Origin: Candidatus Nitrosocosmicus sp.
GTDB taxonomy: Archaea; Thermoproteota; Nitrososphaeria; Nitrososphaerales; Nitrososphaeraceae
NCBI GenBank assembly: GCA_025934495.1
Contig: JAICXY010000026.1
Coordinates: 1-35,692 of the forward strand
Length of the DNA: 35,692 nt
Direction: 5' to 3'
The notes beneath the pieces were generated by a model that was not told the origin of the DNA, ran no database searches, and saw only the letters and a program-made list of their open reading frames with translations. Of the stretch, positions 8,635 through 18,045 are shown piece by piece (position 1 is the first letter of the stretch; each line of letters begins with the position of its first letter). A program made the position numbers and the translations under genes.

Positions 8635-9843
8635 TTAATCCTTATTTGTTTTCATATAACCCTCATTAAGTATTTTTCTCTCCAATTTTTCATCTAAATA
8701 TAACTCAAGAATATCGCCCATACGCAATTCTTTTAATCCCTTTGCCAAAGATTCAGAATTTTCTTTCGATGCATCTAATCCCAATAAGGATAATAGATAA
8801 GCAGAACCGTTTTTACCAGATAATTCACCGAAGACAATTTGTCGCCTATTGCCTACTTGTTTAGGTTCGATTATTTCATAAGCAGAAGGATTTCGCAAGA
8901 TAGCAGCAAGGTGAGTTCCGGCTTTATGTTTATAAGCGCTTTCACCCACTAAGGGTTTGGATTCATGGATCGGAATGTGAGTGTATTCAGAAATAGTTTT
9001 AGATAGATCCCTTAGCATGTGTAATCTAAAATCATTATTAGATTTATAGATAAGATTTAATGCAACAGCAGTTTCTGCTAATGCAGGGATACCATTTCTT
9101 TCACCAAGCCCATCTATAGTTGTATGAATTTGATCGGCCCCTCCATTACATCCTGATAAGGCATTAGATAAAGCTAAACCAACATCGTTATGACAATGGA
9201 CATCTAAAGCAGTTTTTGAATTATCAATATTATCATGCACTAATTTTACTACATTATACATTCCTCTAGGTCTCATGATTCCAACTGTGTCGGGAATACT
9301 TATTCTTTCAATGCCACGAATATTTATTTCCCTGCACATATCCAATAGAAATTCAGGATCCGTCCTGCTTGCATCTTCCATAGTAAATCGAGATTTTAGT
9401 CCATGTGATTTAATGTAATCAGCCACATCTAAAGCTCTAATTTTAGCTTCTTCCCTGGATATTCGTAGTTTGGAAGACAAATGAATATCAGATATTCCAA
9501 GATAAGTGGCCACCCAAGTTGCATCACAATCTATTGCAACATCAATATCAGATTTTATTGCACGCACATGTGCTACGATGTCAGCTTTTAGTCCTTGTTT
9601 AAGTATTATTTTTGTAGCATCTCTATGATCTAGAGAAACTATTGGACTTATTTCTATTTGATCTACCCCAAATGAATCAAGCATCCACGCAATTTGAATC
9701 CGTTGTTTATTAGAAAAAGAAACACCCGGATGCTGTTCTCCTTCCCGTAATGTAGAATCCAAAATTTTAATATATTTATTATCATGTTTGGAATCATTAT
9801 ACAAATGCGCAAAATAATTAGGATCGTCTGATTTTAGTGACAT
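8635..9843 (-). CDS. lysS: Homocitrate synthase
   Basis: 402 aa, DRE-TIM/HMGL-like acyltransferase. DSTLREGEQ at 29-37 and HCHND at 216-220 supply the metal- and 2-oxoacid-binding residues. The family-typical GERNG segment follows near 247. It condenses acetyl-CoA with 2-oxoglutarate, the entry step to alpha-aminoadipate and lysine. The length is short of LeuA (about 500 aa) because the C-terminal LeuA regulatory domain is absent, which together with lysW context favours homocitrate synthase over isopropylmalate synthase or citramalate synthase. A TATA-like AT-rich stretch (about 9868-9885) upstream suggests it leads the lysS-lysW-lysX-lysK transcript. Confidence 0.88.
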   Translation of the reverse strand: MSLKSDDPNYFAHLYNDSKHDNKYIKILDSTLREGEQHPGVSFSNKQRIQIAWMLDSFGVDQIEISPIVSLDHRDATKIILKQGLKADIVAHVRAIKSDIDVAIDCDATWVATYLGISDIHLSSKLRISREEAKIRALDVADYIKSHGLKSRFTMEDASRTDPEFLLDMCREINIRGIERISIPDTVGIMRPRGMYNVVKLVHDNIDNSKTALDVHCHNDVGLALSNALSGCNGGADQIHTTIDGLGERNGIPALAETAVALNLIYKSNNDFRLHMLRDLSKTISEYTHIPIHESKPLVGESAYKHKAGTHLAAILRNPSAYEIIEPKQVGNRRQIVFGELSGKNGSAYLLSLLGLDASKENSESLAKGLKELRMGDILELYLDEKLERKILNEGYMKTNKD

Positions 9844-9993
9844 ACTATAATTAATAATACTATTATCGTTTAATTTATAAATGTTATAGTCAAAAACAAT
9901 AATATACTATATGTAAAAAAACATTAATTAATGGAATTCACCATGTATTTATTAATCAACAAAAAATAAGAAATTACAAAAATAAGAAGTATT

Positions 9994-10428
9994 TTAAGTA
10001 TAATTACCAAGAGTTCTCAATATTATAACAGTGTTAGTATCAGAAACACCCTCGATTTTTCTTATCTCATCTATATATGAATTAATTTCTAATATTGTAG
10101 GAGCAATAATTATAGTAGCAATATCATATTGTCCAGTTATTTCATAAACTACTTCGATACCTTTGAGACTCAAAAGATGATTTGAAACATTTGATGTGTC
10201 AGCTGTAGAACTTACAGAAATCAAAGTTATTGCACTAGTTTTATTAGATGGTCCCATATCTATTGTAAATTTTTTTATTATTCCGACATCTTGTAAGTTT
10301 TTTACTCGACGCCTAACAGCTGATTCAGACATCCCAATTTCATTTGCAATATCTACAAAAGATTTTCTTGAATCGTTCTTCAATATTTTAATAATTTTTT
10401 CATCTATAGAATTTAAGTTCTCAGACAT
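9994..10428 (-). CDS. Lrp/AsnC-family transcriptional regulator (LysM-like)
   Basis: 144 aa from ATG 10428 (MSENLNSID...). An N-terminal winged HTH (about 10-60, with SRKSFVDIANEIGMSESAVRRRVKNL) is followed by a RAM/ligand-binding ferredoxin-like domain (about 70-140). A start six codons upstream (10446) is possible, but GGAG lies about 10 bases before 10428 and fits as its ribosome binding site. It overlaps the end of lysJ by 8 bases, so it is translated with the lysY-lysZ-lysJ genes. Sulfolobus LysM is an Lrp-type regulator in the same pathway, so amino-acid-responsive control of this region is likely. The ligand is inferred. Confidence 0.88.
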   Translation of the reverse strand: MSENLNSIDEKIIKILKNDSRKSFVDIANEIGMSESAVRRRVKNLQDVGIIKKFTIDMGPSNKTSAITLISVSSTADTSNVSNHLLSLKGIEVVYEITGQYDIATIIIAPTILEINSYIDEIRKIEGVSDTNTVIILRTLGNYT

Positions 10429-11617
10429 TTCTTCTTTTCTCCTCATTATAAAGTAATTTATCTATCAAATTAATTGCCTTTTTAGTTATGTCTTCATCCA
10501 TTACCAAAGGTGGAAGTAATCTTAAAATGTTTCTACCGGAATATAATAATAAAATTCCACTTTTAATTCCATCAAATAGAATATCTTTGATATCAAATTT
10601 CATTTCTATTCCCATCATCATTCCAAATCCTCTTATCTCACGAATTATTTTATGAGTATCTTTTAAATCTAACAGACCTTCTTTAAACATTTTACCTATT
10701 TTCTCGGAATTTTCAACTAATTTATCCTCCACTAAGGAATCTATTGTGGCAGAGCCTGCCGCACAGGCAAGAGGATTTCCGGCAAATGTCGATGAATGTT
10801 CACCTACTTTAATACAATCAAGAATTTCAGAACGTAAAAGTGTTAGACCCATAGGTATTCCTCCAGCAATCCCCTTTGCTAAGCACATAATATCAGGTTT
10901 AATGTCCCAATGCTGTCCTGCCCACATCTTTCCAGTTCGTCCCAATCCTGACTGAATTTCATCAAATATTAATACCAATCCATGTTTATCACAAATACTA
11001 CGAATTTTTTTTAGAAAATCAACAGGTGGAACAATTATTCCTGTTTCACCTTGTATTGGTTCAACAATTATTGTTCCAATTTTATTATTCGGCCCATTTA
11101 CCAATTCTTCAATTTTCTCAGAATCACTGTATGAAACAAAGTAAACATCATCTAATAAAGGCAAAAAAGATTTACGATATTTTTCATTATAGGTAACAGA
11201 TAATGCTCCAAATGTTTTTCCATGATAAGCACCATTTAATGCAATAATGCCAGTTTTTTTGGTATATTTTCTAGAGAACTTGATAGCTGCTTCTACAGAT
11301 TCAGCACCGCTATTAGCAAAAAATACCTTATTTAGATTTGTAGGTGCAATGGTAAAAAGTTTATTTAAAAAATCTAATCTAGTATCATTGTATAAAGATA
11401 TGTGACAAGTTATAAGCTGTTCGGCTTGTTTTTTTATTGCATTAATTACTCTATCATTACAATGTCCAACTAAAGCAACGCCATAACCACCCATACAATC
11501 GATGTATTCTTTTCCATCAATATCCCAAAGAGTACAGCCCTTGCCTTTCTTTATGCTGACTGGAAATCGCTGATATATATTTCCAACAAAATTTTCTTCA
11601 TTTATATTATAGTTCAT
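10421..11617 (-). CDS. lysJ: [LysW]-aminoadipate semialdehyde/glutamate semialdehyde transaminase LysJ
   Basis: 398 aa, class III (ArgD-type) PLP aminotransferase. FDEIQSG at 218-224 and the PLP-binding Lys248 (MCLAKGI) are in place, with NSGAE at 102-106 and a TTFAGNP-like SSTFAGNPLAC segment later. It converts carrier-bound semialdehyde to LysW-lysine, and probably LysW-ornithine, using glutamate. Its ATG overlaps the lysZ stop by one base (TAATG), indicating translational coupling. ArgD or GABA aminotransferase share the fold, but neighbours decide for LysJ. Confidence 0.92.
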   Translation of the reverse strand: MNYNINEENFVGNIYQRFPVSIKKGKGCTLWDIDGKEYIDCMGGYGVALVGHCNDRVINAIKKQAEQLITCHISLYNDTRLDFLNKLFTIAPTNLNKVFFANSGAESVEAAIKFSRKYTKKTGIIALNGAYHGKTFGALSVTYNEKYRKSFLPLLDDVYFVSYSDSEKIEELVNGPNNKIGTIIVEPIQGETGIIVPPVDFLKKIRSICDKHGLVLIFDEIQSGLGRTGKMWAGQHWDIKPDIMCLAKGIAGGIPMGLTLLRSEILDCIKVGEHSSTFAGNPLACAAGSATIDSLVEDKLVENSEKIGKMFKEGLLDLKDTHKIIREIRGFGMMMGIEMKFDIKDILFDGIKSGILLLYSGRNILRLLPPLVMDEDITKKAINLIDKLLYNEEKRRNV

Positions 11618-12414
11618 TACATAATCACCGTACAGTTATTATGCGATAATGCAGATAAAATAGGATTTTTCACCGATCCCGATGCAATAATTGTTTTATT
11701 AACCCCCAATGCTAACGCTTCTGTACTGGCCAATATTTTTTTTTCCATCCCTGGTCCGATTCTAGGCAACAATTTTTTAGCTTCTTCCAACGTAAGATTA
11801 TGTACTAATTTTTCTTCAATTATTAAACCATTAACATTTGTAATAAAAATAACAACATCAGATTCCAATGCACCCGCAATATTTGCAGCAGCTCTATCAC
11901 CATCGATATTCAAGAATTCGTATTCTTCTCCCAATGCTATAGGAGAAATCACAGGAAGATAACCATTACTTAATAGAATATTGATCAATTTTGGATCAAT
12001 ATTAGATATTTTTCCAGTATAACCACCATCAATAATCATTTTTCTACCTTTTTCATTCAAAATAATTAATTTTTTCTTTCGTTGGGCTCTAATAGTTTCG
12101 CCGTCTACTCCAGTTATCCCAACAGATAATATACCTTTGCTAGATAACATTGCTGTAATGTTTTTGTTTATTCTACCAGACATTACCATGGTATATATCA
12201 TCGATGTCTCTTTATCAGTATACCTGCTTCGTTTACCTTCTGGTGACATTATAAAATTTTGTTCTTTACCCATTAATGTGGCAATACTAGTAACATCTTT
12301 TCCACCACCATGAACCACTACAATTTTTTCTCGTTTAGATAATTCAACAAAATCATCCAATATAGAAGAATGCAATTCTTCTACAATACTTCCGCCTATT
12401 TTAATAACAATCAT
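11617..12414 (-). CDS. lysZ: [LysW]-aminoadipate/[LysW]-glutamate kinase LysZ
   Basis: 265 aa, amino acid kinase family (ArgB-like). The N-terminal IKIGGSIVEE and VVHGGGKDV motifs bind the phosphoryl acceptor and ATP, and the VIFITNVNGLI and GPGMEKKI regions are nucleotide-binding. It phosphorylates the free side-chain carboxyl of carrier-bound aminoadipate or glutamate. Its ATG overlaps the lysY stop in an ATGA junction (4 bases). Only one such kinase is present here for two ligases, so it probably serves both lysine and arginine branches. Confidence 0.93.
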   Translation of the reverse strand: MIVIKIGGSIVEELHSSILDDFVELSKREKIVVVHGGGKDVTSIATLMGKEQNFIMSPEGKRSRYTDKETSMIYTMVMSGRINKNITAMLSSKGILSVGITGVDGETIRAQRKKKLIILNEKGRKMIIDGGYTGKISNIDPKLINILLSNGYLPVISPIALGEEYEFLNIDGDRAAANIAGALESDVVIFITNVNGLIIEEKLVHNLTLEEAKKLLPRIGPGMEKKILASTEALALGVNKTIIASGSVKNPILSALSHNNCTVIM

Positions 12415-13463
12415 ACAGGTGTAATTGGAGTAAATTTAAGTCCCATCATTTCGTCATACCCACACATTACATTCATATTTTGTATTGCGGATCCTGCAGC
12501 ACCTTTCATTAGATTATCTGATGCAGAAAGAGATACAACTCGTTTGTTATCCTCATCTAAATCAAATCCGATATCGCAAAAGTTAGATCCTATCACAAAT
12601 TTAGGATCTGGAAATTTATAAAACCCGTTTTTATCTCGTATTAATCGAATAAAAAACTCATTTTTATATGCATTTCTATAAATTTTCCATAAATCAATTT
12701 CGTTTAATGGCTTTTTCAAAAATACATGATTAGTAGTCAATATACCCCGAACCATGTTAACAGCATGAGGAGTCATGCTAACATGAATTGTACTATTGGA
12801 AAGCAAACTTAATTCTTGCTCAATTTCTCCAGTATGACGATGTTTTGCAGGTTTATAAGGCCTAATAACTCCATACCGCATTGCATGATGAGTCCCCGCA
12901 TTTGCTTTACCTCCAGCACCCGATGAACCTATTTTACTATCAACAATAATGTGATCATTATCAATTAAATCATTTTCTATTAAAGGTTTTAATGCAAGTA
13001 AAGAAGTAACTGCCATACATCCTGGGCATGAAACTAATTGAGCTTTTTTTATTTCTTCTCGATGGATCTCAGGTACACCATAAGTTGATTTAGTCAATAA
13101 ATCAGGGTATGGATGCTCCCATCCATACCATTTTATATAATCATCAGGATTTTTAAGTCTAAAGTCTGCCGAGAGATCTACTATCTTTATTCCACTCTTA
13201 AAGATTTCATTAACAATTTTATTAGATTTTCCATGAGGCACAGATACAAAAACTATATCACAAGAATTTACTAGTTTATCTAAATTCATATCTTCAAATG
13301 ACAAAGTAACAAAATTTTTTAGGCTAGGATGAACTCTATGAACGTATTCTCCGGACTTTTGTCTCGATGTAACCATTGATATTTCTACCTGTGGATGAGT
13401 GACTAGGAGACGTAACAACTCTCCACCTACAAATCCAGATGCTCCGATAACCCCAACTTTCAA
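12411..13463 (-). CDS. lysY: [LysW]-aminoadipyl/glutamyl phosphate reductase LysY
   Basis: 350 aa, ArgC-type dehydrogenase. A Rossmann motif (GASGFVGGELLRLL) opens the protein, and the catalytic Cys149 sits in SCPGCM. It reduces the acyl phosphate made by LysZ to the semialdehyde with NADPH. The start codon is TTG at 13463 (MKVGVIGASG); GGAGG at 13471-13475, 7 bases upstream, supports it and an ATG alternative is absent. It is the first gene of the tightly packed lysY-lysZ-lysJ-lrp block and follows argX by 126 bases. Confidence 0.93.
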   Translation of the reverse strand: MKVGVIGASGFVGGELLRLLVTHPQVEISMVTSRQKSGEYVHRVHPSLKNFVTLSFEDMNLDKLVNSCDIVFVSVPHGKSNKIVNEIFKSGIKIVDLSADFRLKNPDDYIKWYGWEHPYPDLLTKSTYGVPEIHREEIKKAQLVSCPGCMAVTSLLALKPLIENDLIDNDHIIVDSKIGSSGAGGKANAGTHHAMRYGVIRPYKPAKHRHTGEIEQELSLLSNSTIHVSMTPHAVNMVRGILTTNHVFLKKPLNEIDLWKIYRNAYKNEFFIRLIRDKNGFYKFPDPKFVIGSNFCDIGFDLDEDNKRVVSLSASDNLMKGAAGSAIQNMNVMCGYDEMMGLKFTPITPV

Positions 13464-13470
13464 TGGAAAT

Positions 13471-13475
13471 CCTCC
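13471..13475 (-). promoter_or_regulatory. Shine-Dalgarno site fixing the TTG start of lysY
   Basis: GGAGG on the minus strand, 7 bases upstream of the TTG start. It decides a non-ATG start that would otherwise be doubtful. Confidence 0.75.
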
Positions 13476-13589
13476 ATATAGAGAATATCATTTTTACCAT
13501 TAAACAATATATTATCAACACAGAATCTCATAAACAATAAACCGTTTAATTATCCTCATTTAAATTTTTGGTCATACATTAATATTTGT

Positions 13590-14462
13590 TTAGATTTTTT
13601 GAATGTCTTTTATATAGTCAATCATCAATTTTGCTATATCTATACTAGTTGCAGAGCTCGCGCCTCTAAACTCTACAGTGTTATTTATTTCATGGACCAA
13701 TAATCCATGCTGTTCATCCTCCATCATATCGACTCCTAAAATACCTATTCCTACTGCTTTAGCAGCTTTAATAGCAATGTTTTCTAATTCCGATGTTATT
13801 TTTATCATTTCTGCTTTTCCGCCTCTTGAAACATTGGTTCTCCATTCATCGCTAGATGAGTATCGATAAATAGCAGCTACTACCTGTTCCCCAATAACGA
13901 TACAACGGATATCCCTTGGTGGCCTTTTTATCAATTCTTGAAAATAATAAATATTTGAAAATGGACTAGAACTCTCTTGCCTCATTTCAACAATCATTTT
14001 ACCTACTTCTTTATTTCTAACAGGGAAAACTCCTCTACCCCAAGAACCAATTACAGGTTTGAAAACAAGAGGATTATTTTTCAGATCTTGTTGATTAACG
14101 ATGTTAAAAGCAGAATCAGCGTTAAAAGAGAAAAAGGATTTAGGAGTTGGAACATTATTTCTTTTCAAAATCATAGAAGTTAATAATTTATTTCCACATA
14201 TTTCTCCAATTTTCGAATTGTTTATTACCTTATATCCCAGCAATTCTAAACAATTTGTCAGAAATTGACCTCTGAAATAACTAATACTTCTTTGTAAAAT
14301 GACATCTCCATAATCCAAATTATTATTAGTCAAATAATCTGTATTTAGAATAACATTTTTTGAATCAATTAGATTGACTTCGATTCCAATTTTTATGGCT
14401 GTCTCATATAGAGATTTTTCTTCAAAACGTAATTTATCAAAGAAAATACCTAATTTGACCAT
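13590..14462 (-). CDS. argX: LysW:glutamate ligase ArgX
   Basis: 290 aa, RimK-type ATP-grasp ligase and clear paralogue of LysX in this window: both share LRFEEKSLYE/IRWEEKSIIE near the N-terminus and RPPRDIR(C/A)IV(I/V)G. The substrate-side segment differs (EINNTVEFRGASSATS against EVNNTTEFKNTVRVTG). It follows argG by 2 bases on the same strand, so it is the likely arginine-branch enzyme that loads glutamate on LysW. Assignment of ArgX against LysX rests on context plus this motif. Product amino acid preference could be tested only biochemically. Confidence 0.85.
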   Translation of the reverse strand: MVKLGIFFDKLRFEEKSLYETAIKIGIEVNLIDSKNVILNTDYLTNNNLDYGDVILQRSISYFRGQFLTNCLELLGYKVINNSKIGEICGNKLLTSMILKRNNVPTPKSFFSFNADSAFNIVNQQDLKNNPLVFKPVIGSWGRGVFPVRNKEVGKMIVEMRQESSSPFSNIYYFQELIKRPPRDIRCIVIGEQVVAAIYRYSSSDEWRTNVSRGGKAEMIKITSELENIAIKAAKAVGIGILGVDMMEDEQHGLLVHEINNTVEFRGASSATSIDIAKLMIDYIKDIQKI

Positions 14463-14464
14463 TT

Positions 14465-15670
14465 TTAAGCATTATTACGTGCAATTACTGAATTAGCAGT
14501 AATAGATTGCAAACCCCACAATTCCACAAAACCTTTTGCTATAGTTTGGTCAAATGTTGAATTTGATAAATAAGTAGCAATATTATTATTATATAATGAA
14601 AACTTTGAATCTCTCCCTATTACCCTGTAATATCCATTATGCATTTTAATCTTTATTTTTCCAGTTACCCGCTCTTGAGTTTTTTCTATAAATTGATTCA
14701 AATCAGAAAATAAAGGATCTAACCATAATCCAGAATAAGCTAGCCAAGACCACTGCTCCTCTACAATCGCTTTAAATCGGAGTTCATGATTTGTTAGTGT
14801 TAATTTTTCAAGATCTTTATGTGCATTTATAAGAATTAAAGCGGCAGGAGCTTCATATACTTCCCTCGATTTTATGCCTATAACTCTATCTTCAATGTGA
14901 TCAATAATACCTATCCCAAATGAACCAGCAATTTCATTTAATTTATTTATCAAGTAAGGCAGTTTTTCCATTTTACCATCCAAAGATACTGGAATACCTT
15001 TTTCAAAATCTAATTCTATAGTACCTACAGAATTGTTATTGAATTTAACATATTCAAAAGCATCTTCTAACGGTTCGTTATCAAGATCTTCGAGAATACC
15101 CCCTTCGATTGATCTACCCCATAAATTTTTATCAATACTATACTTTTTTGATATTTCACTAATTCTAATACCATTTTCTTTAGCAAAATCTATTTCTTTA
15201 TCCCTGGAAAGGTTTAGATCACGAATAGGAGCAATGATACTTAAATTTGGATCTAAGGACTTGATTGTGACATCAAATCGAATTTGATCGTTACCCTTTC
15301 CTGTACAACCATGAGCAACGGATGTAGCATTATATTTGTTAGCTATTTCTACAGACTTTTTCGCTATCAATGGACGAGCAATAGCTGTGGCAAGTGGATA
15401 GTTTTGCTGGTAGAGAGCATTTGATTTTATTGCCGGAACAACATATTCATTAACAAATTCTTCTTTAGCATCAACATATATATGATCTATAGATCCCAAA
15501 CTTGAGGAAATTTTTTCGATCTCTTTAAAATCATCACCTTGTCCTATATCTACCGTTAAAGTAATTACATCTAAATTATGGTTCTTTTGTAAATATTTTA
15601 CACATACAGATGTATCAAGTCCGCCTGAAAACGCAAGAACAACTTTATTCATAGCAGGCGAGCGTGACAT
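14465..15670 (-). CDS. argG: Argininosuccinate synthase
   Basis: 401 aa, full family length. The N-terminal PP-loop AFSGGLDTSV binds ATP, and the AHGCTGKGNDQ motif and C-terminal synthetase/oligomerisation region are present. It joins citrulline and aspartate in arginine synthesis. A second Met six codons in (15652, MNKVVLAFSGG) matches the usual family start, so the true start may be there. argG leads an argG-argX pair separated by 2 bases. argH and the carbamoyltransferase are not in this window. Confidence 0.96.
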   Translation of the reverse strand: MSRSPAMNKVVLAFSGGLDTSVCVKYLQKNHNLDVITLTVDIGQGDDFKEIEKISSSLGSIDHIYVDAKEEFVNEYVVPAIKSNALYQQNYPLATAIARPLIAKKSVEIANKYNATSVAHGCTGKGNDQIRFDVTIKSLDPNLSIIAPIRDLNLSRDKEIDFAKENGIRISEISKKYSIDKNLWGRSIEGGILEDLDNEPLEDAFEYVKFNNNSVGTIELDFEKGIPVSLDGKMEKLPYLINKLNEIAGSFGIGIIDHIEDRVIGIKSREVYEAPAALILINAHKDLEKLTLTNHELRFKAIVEEQWSWLAYSGLWLDPLFSDLNQFIEKTQERVTGKIKIKMHNGYYRVIGRDSKFSLYNNNIATYLSNSTFDQTIAKGFVELWGLQSITANSVIARNNA

Positions 15671-15738
15671 ACCAAATAATTTAATTCTTTTGTTAAAATT
15701 TAAAAGAAAAATATAAGAATATCAACAAATTTAGAATG

Positions 15739-15996
15739 CTATACGCCAATTTCTTTAGCTAATCGAATTATTTTCTTCCCTTCTTTTGTTAATTTATTGA
15801 ATGTTTTATTTTTAACATTACTCCTTTCAACTAATCCTCTATCTTCAGCTTTGATTAATAATTTGTGTCCATATCCATATGCACCAAGTTTTTTTAATAG
15901 GTCTCTTGTGGAGTATTCTTTCTCTCCGATGGTTTTGATCAATTTTACTAAAGCTCGTTCTTCTATCATTATTTTGATTAAATTTGCGTCACGCAT
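15739..15996 (-). CDS. Small winged-helix DNA-binding protein
   Basis: 85 aa from Met at 15996 (MRDANLIKIMIEERALV). The frame is open up to 16047, but the upstream 17 residues look non-conserved. Helical segments with STRDLLKKLGAYGYGHKLLIKAEDRGLVER followed by a beta-wing (NKTFNKLTKEGKKIIRLAKEIG) fit a winged-helix fold. No catalytic domain. It is between argG and the divergent FBP aldolase/phosphatase gene, so it might regulate either, which is inference. Target is unknown. Confidence 0.7.
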   Translation of the reverse strand: MRDANLIKIMIEERALVKLIKTIGEKEYSTRDLLKKLGAYGYGHKLLIKAEDRGLVERSNVKNKTFNKLTKEGKKIIRLAKEIGV

Positions 15997-16245
15997 AATA
16001 GTAAAGGAAAATAATGGGTATTTATTAGTTACTTTTATTGGCAACAAGAATCATAAATGGCAACCAAAAAACTTTAAAATTTTTATAAAAATAATAGTAA
16101 CAATAAAATTATTTCCAAATCCCCCAATTATAAAACAATTAAGTTTAGTTTTGTTCATCCTATCAACTAATTCGATATTCACAGATATCGATTCATAAAC
16201 TTTTACTACACAAAATTTTTAACTGGTATAAAATGAAATTTGTTT

Positions 16246-17328
16246 ATGAAAATTACGGTTTCAGCAATCAAAGCAGATATCGGAGGAATAGGAGGACATA
16301 CAAGACCTAGCGATGAATTAGTTCAAACAGTAAAAGATTATGTATTTAAAAATGGAAAAGGAGTACTTATTGATAAATATATTGGATATACAGGTGACGA
16401 TATCCACATTATAATGAGTCATACTTTGGGGGTAGATAACCAACAGATCCATAAGCTTGCATGGGATGCATTTACCGAAGGAACTAAAATTGCAAAAGAA
16501 CAGGGTCTTTATGGGGCTGGCCAAGACTTGTTAAAAGATTCATTTTCAGGAAACGTAAAAGGTATGGGACCAGGAATTGCAGAAATAGAAATGGAGGAAA
16601 GACCAAGCGAAGTTTTTTGTATATTTGCAGCAGATAAAACTGAACCCGGAGCATTTAATTTTCCATTCTGGAGAATGTTCGTAGATTCAAGAAGTAATAC
16701 GGGATTAATTATAAATGAAGAACTGGCAAAAGGATCAATATTTAGAATCATGGATGTGATGACTGGGAAGATCGCGGAATTAAAATTATGGAATGATAAA
16801 CCAGAAATTGAAGCAGCCTTAATGTATCCAGGAAAATATGTTGTACATTCAATTTTATCACACAATAGAGAACACATAGTTTCCTCATCAACAGACAGAT
16901 TACACAATATTGCTGGGACATACGTAGGAAAAGATGATCCCATCGCGATTATAAGAACTCAAAAAAACTTTCCAGCTACAGAGGAAGCTGGAAGTGCCTT
17001 TAACGATCCACATATCGTTGCAGGAAATACAAGAGGAAGTCATCACATGCCTTTAATGCCAATAAAACTAAATTCTGCAGCCAGTTTAAATTATTCAATT
17101 CCAATAGTATCCTGTCTATTATTTAGTATGCATAATGGCAAATTCACGGGTCCGCACGATGGCTTTGGTACTTCTGATTGGGAATATCAAAGAATGTTGA
17201 CTGTGGAAAGAGCTATCATGATGAGAGTTCAAGGATTTATACATCCAGCTACCCTAGTTCCAGACGAGCTGGAATACAATAAAGGATATGAAGCAAGAAT
17301 ATCAAAACTAAATGAAAAATTCAAGTAG
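16246..17328 (+). CDS. fbp: Bifunctional fructose-1,6-bisphosphate aldolase/phosphatase
   Basis: 360 aa from ATG 16246 (MKITVSAIKADIGGIGGHTRPS). The N-terminal metal/phosphate-binding signature GGIGGHTRP and the overall length match the class V FBPA/P of archaea. It condenses dihydroxyacetone phosphate with glyceraldehyde 3-phosphate and dephosphorylates the product to fructose 6-phosphate, making gluconeogenesis unidirectional. A TTG two codons upstream is possible, but the ATG gives the conserved MKITV start. A TATA-like ggtataaaat lies about 20 bases upstream. The adjacent triosephosphate isomerase supplies one substrate. Confidence 0.95.
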   Translation: MKITVSAIKADIGGIGGHTRPSDELVQTVKDYVFKNGKGVLIDKYIGYTGDDIHIIMSHTLGVDNQQIHKLAWDAFTEGTKIAKEQGLYGAGQDLLKDSFSGNVKGMGPGIAEIEMEERPSEVFCIFAADKTEPGAFNFPFWRMFVDSRSNTGLIINEELAKGSIFRIMDVMTGKIAELKLWNDKPEIEAALMYPGKYVVHSILSHNREHIVSSSTDRLHNIAGTYVGKDDPIAIIRTQKNFPATEEAGSAFNDPHIVAGNTRGSHHMPLMPIKLNSAASLNYSIPIVSCLLFSMHNGKFTGPHDGFGTSDWEYQRMLTVERAIMMRVQGFIHPATLVPDELEYNKGYEARISKLNEKFK

Positions 17329-17342
17329 CAACATTTAACGGC

Positions 17343-18029
17343 ATGAACACTAACTCACGAAATGGTCCATTCATTATTAACTTAAAAAATTACTTAGAAA
17401 CATCAGGAGATAATACAATAAAAATTGTAAAAGATGCAGAGAGAGTTAGCGAAAAGCTAAATGTGGAAATAATCATATCGCCACCACAACCTTCTTTAGC
17501 ACTAATAGCCAAACAATCAAAGCTCAAAGTTATTTCGCAACATATTGATCTAAAAAAAATCGGAGCTACAACTGGATTCTACATACCAGAAATAATAGAA
17601 AAAGTAGGGGCAAAGGGATCATTAATTAATCATAGCGAACATGAAATAGAAATAGATGAAATAAAACGATCAATAGAAAAACTAAAAGAAATGAAGCTTA
17701 TATCTATAGTATGTATAAAAACATTTGAAGGTTTAAAAGAAATTTTAGCATTTGAACCTGATTATATTGCAATTGAACCACCTGAATTGATTGGAACTCA
17801 AAAATCAATTTCATCTGAAAAACCGTTTTTAATACGAGAATGCAGTAGCGTAATAAATAAAAGAAATCTAAAGTCAAAGTTAATTTGTGGAGCAGGAATC
17901 AACAAAAAGGACGATGTTAAAATAGCCATAGAGAATGGTTCAGCAGGAGTTCTTGTTTCAAGTAGCATCACCAAAGCAAAAAACTGGTATGATAAGATTT
18001 TAGAATTAGCATCAGCATTCAATCAATAA
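17343..18029 (+). CDS. tpiA: Triosephosphate isomerase (archaeal type)
   Basis: 228 aa, the short archaeal form. Key residues are visible: Asn13 and Lys15 in INLKNY, the catalytic His region SLINHSEHE (His97) and Glu144 in AIEPPELIGT, plus the phosphate-binding GAGI loop near 191-194. It interconverts dihydroxyacetone phosphate and glyceraldehyde 3-phosphate. It starts 14 bases after fbp and is probably co-transcribed with it. An IS begins 17 bases after the stop. Confidence 0.95.
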   Translation: MNTNSRNGPFIINLKNYLETSGDNTIKIVKDAERVSEKLNVEIIISPPQPSLALIAKQSKLKVISQHIDLKKIGATTGFYIPEIIEKVGAKGSLINHSEHEIEIDEIKRSIEKLKEMKLISIVCIKTFEGLKEILAFEPDYIAIEPPELIGTQKSISSEKPFLIRECSSVINKRNLKSKLICGAGINKKDDVKIAIENGSAGVLVSSSITKAKNWYDKILELASAFNQ

Positions 18030-18045
18030 AGATATTATTTTTTTT

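Noticed and set aside
16509-16943. Minus-strand open frame of 144 codons
   Set aside because: Antisense of the fbp gene, whose plus-strand product is a clear family member.
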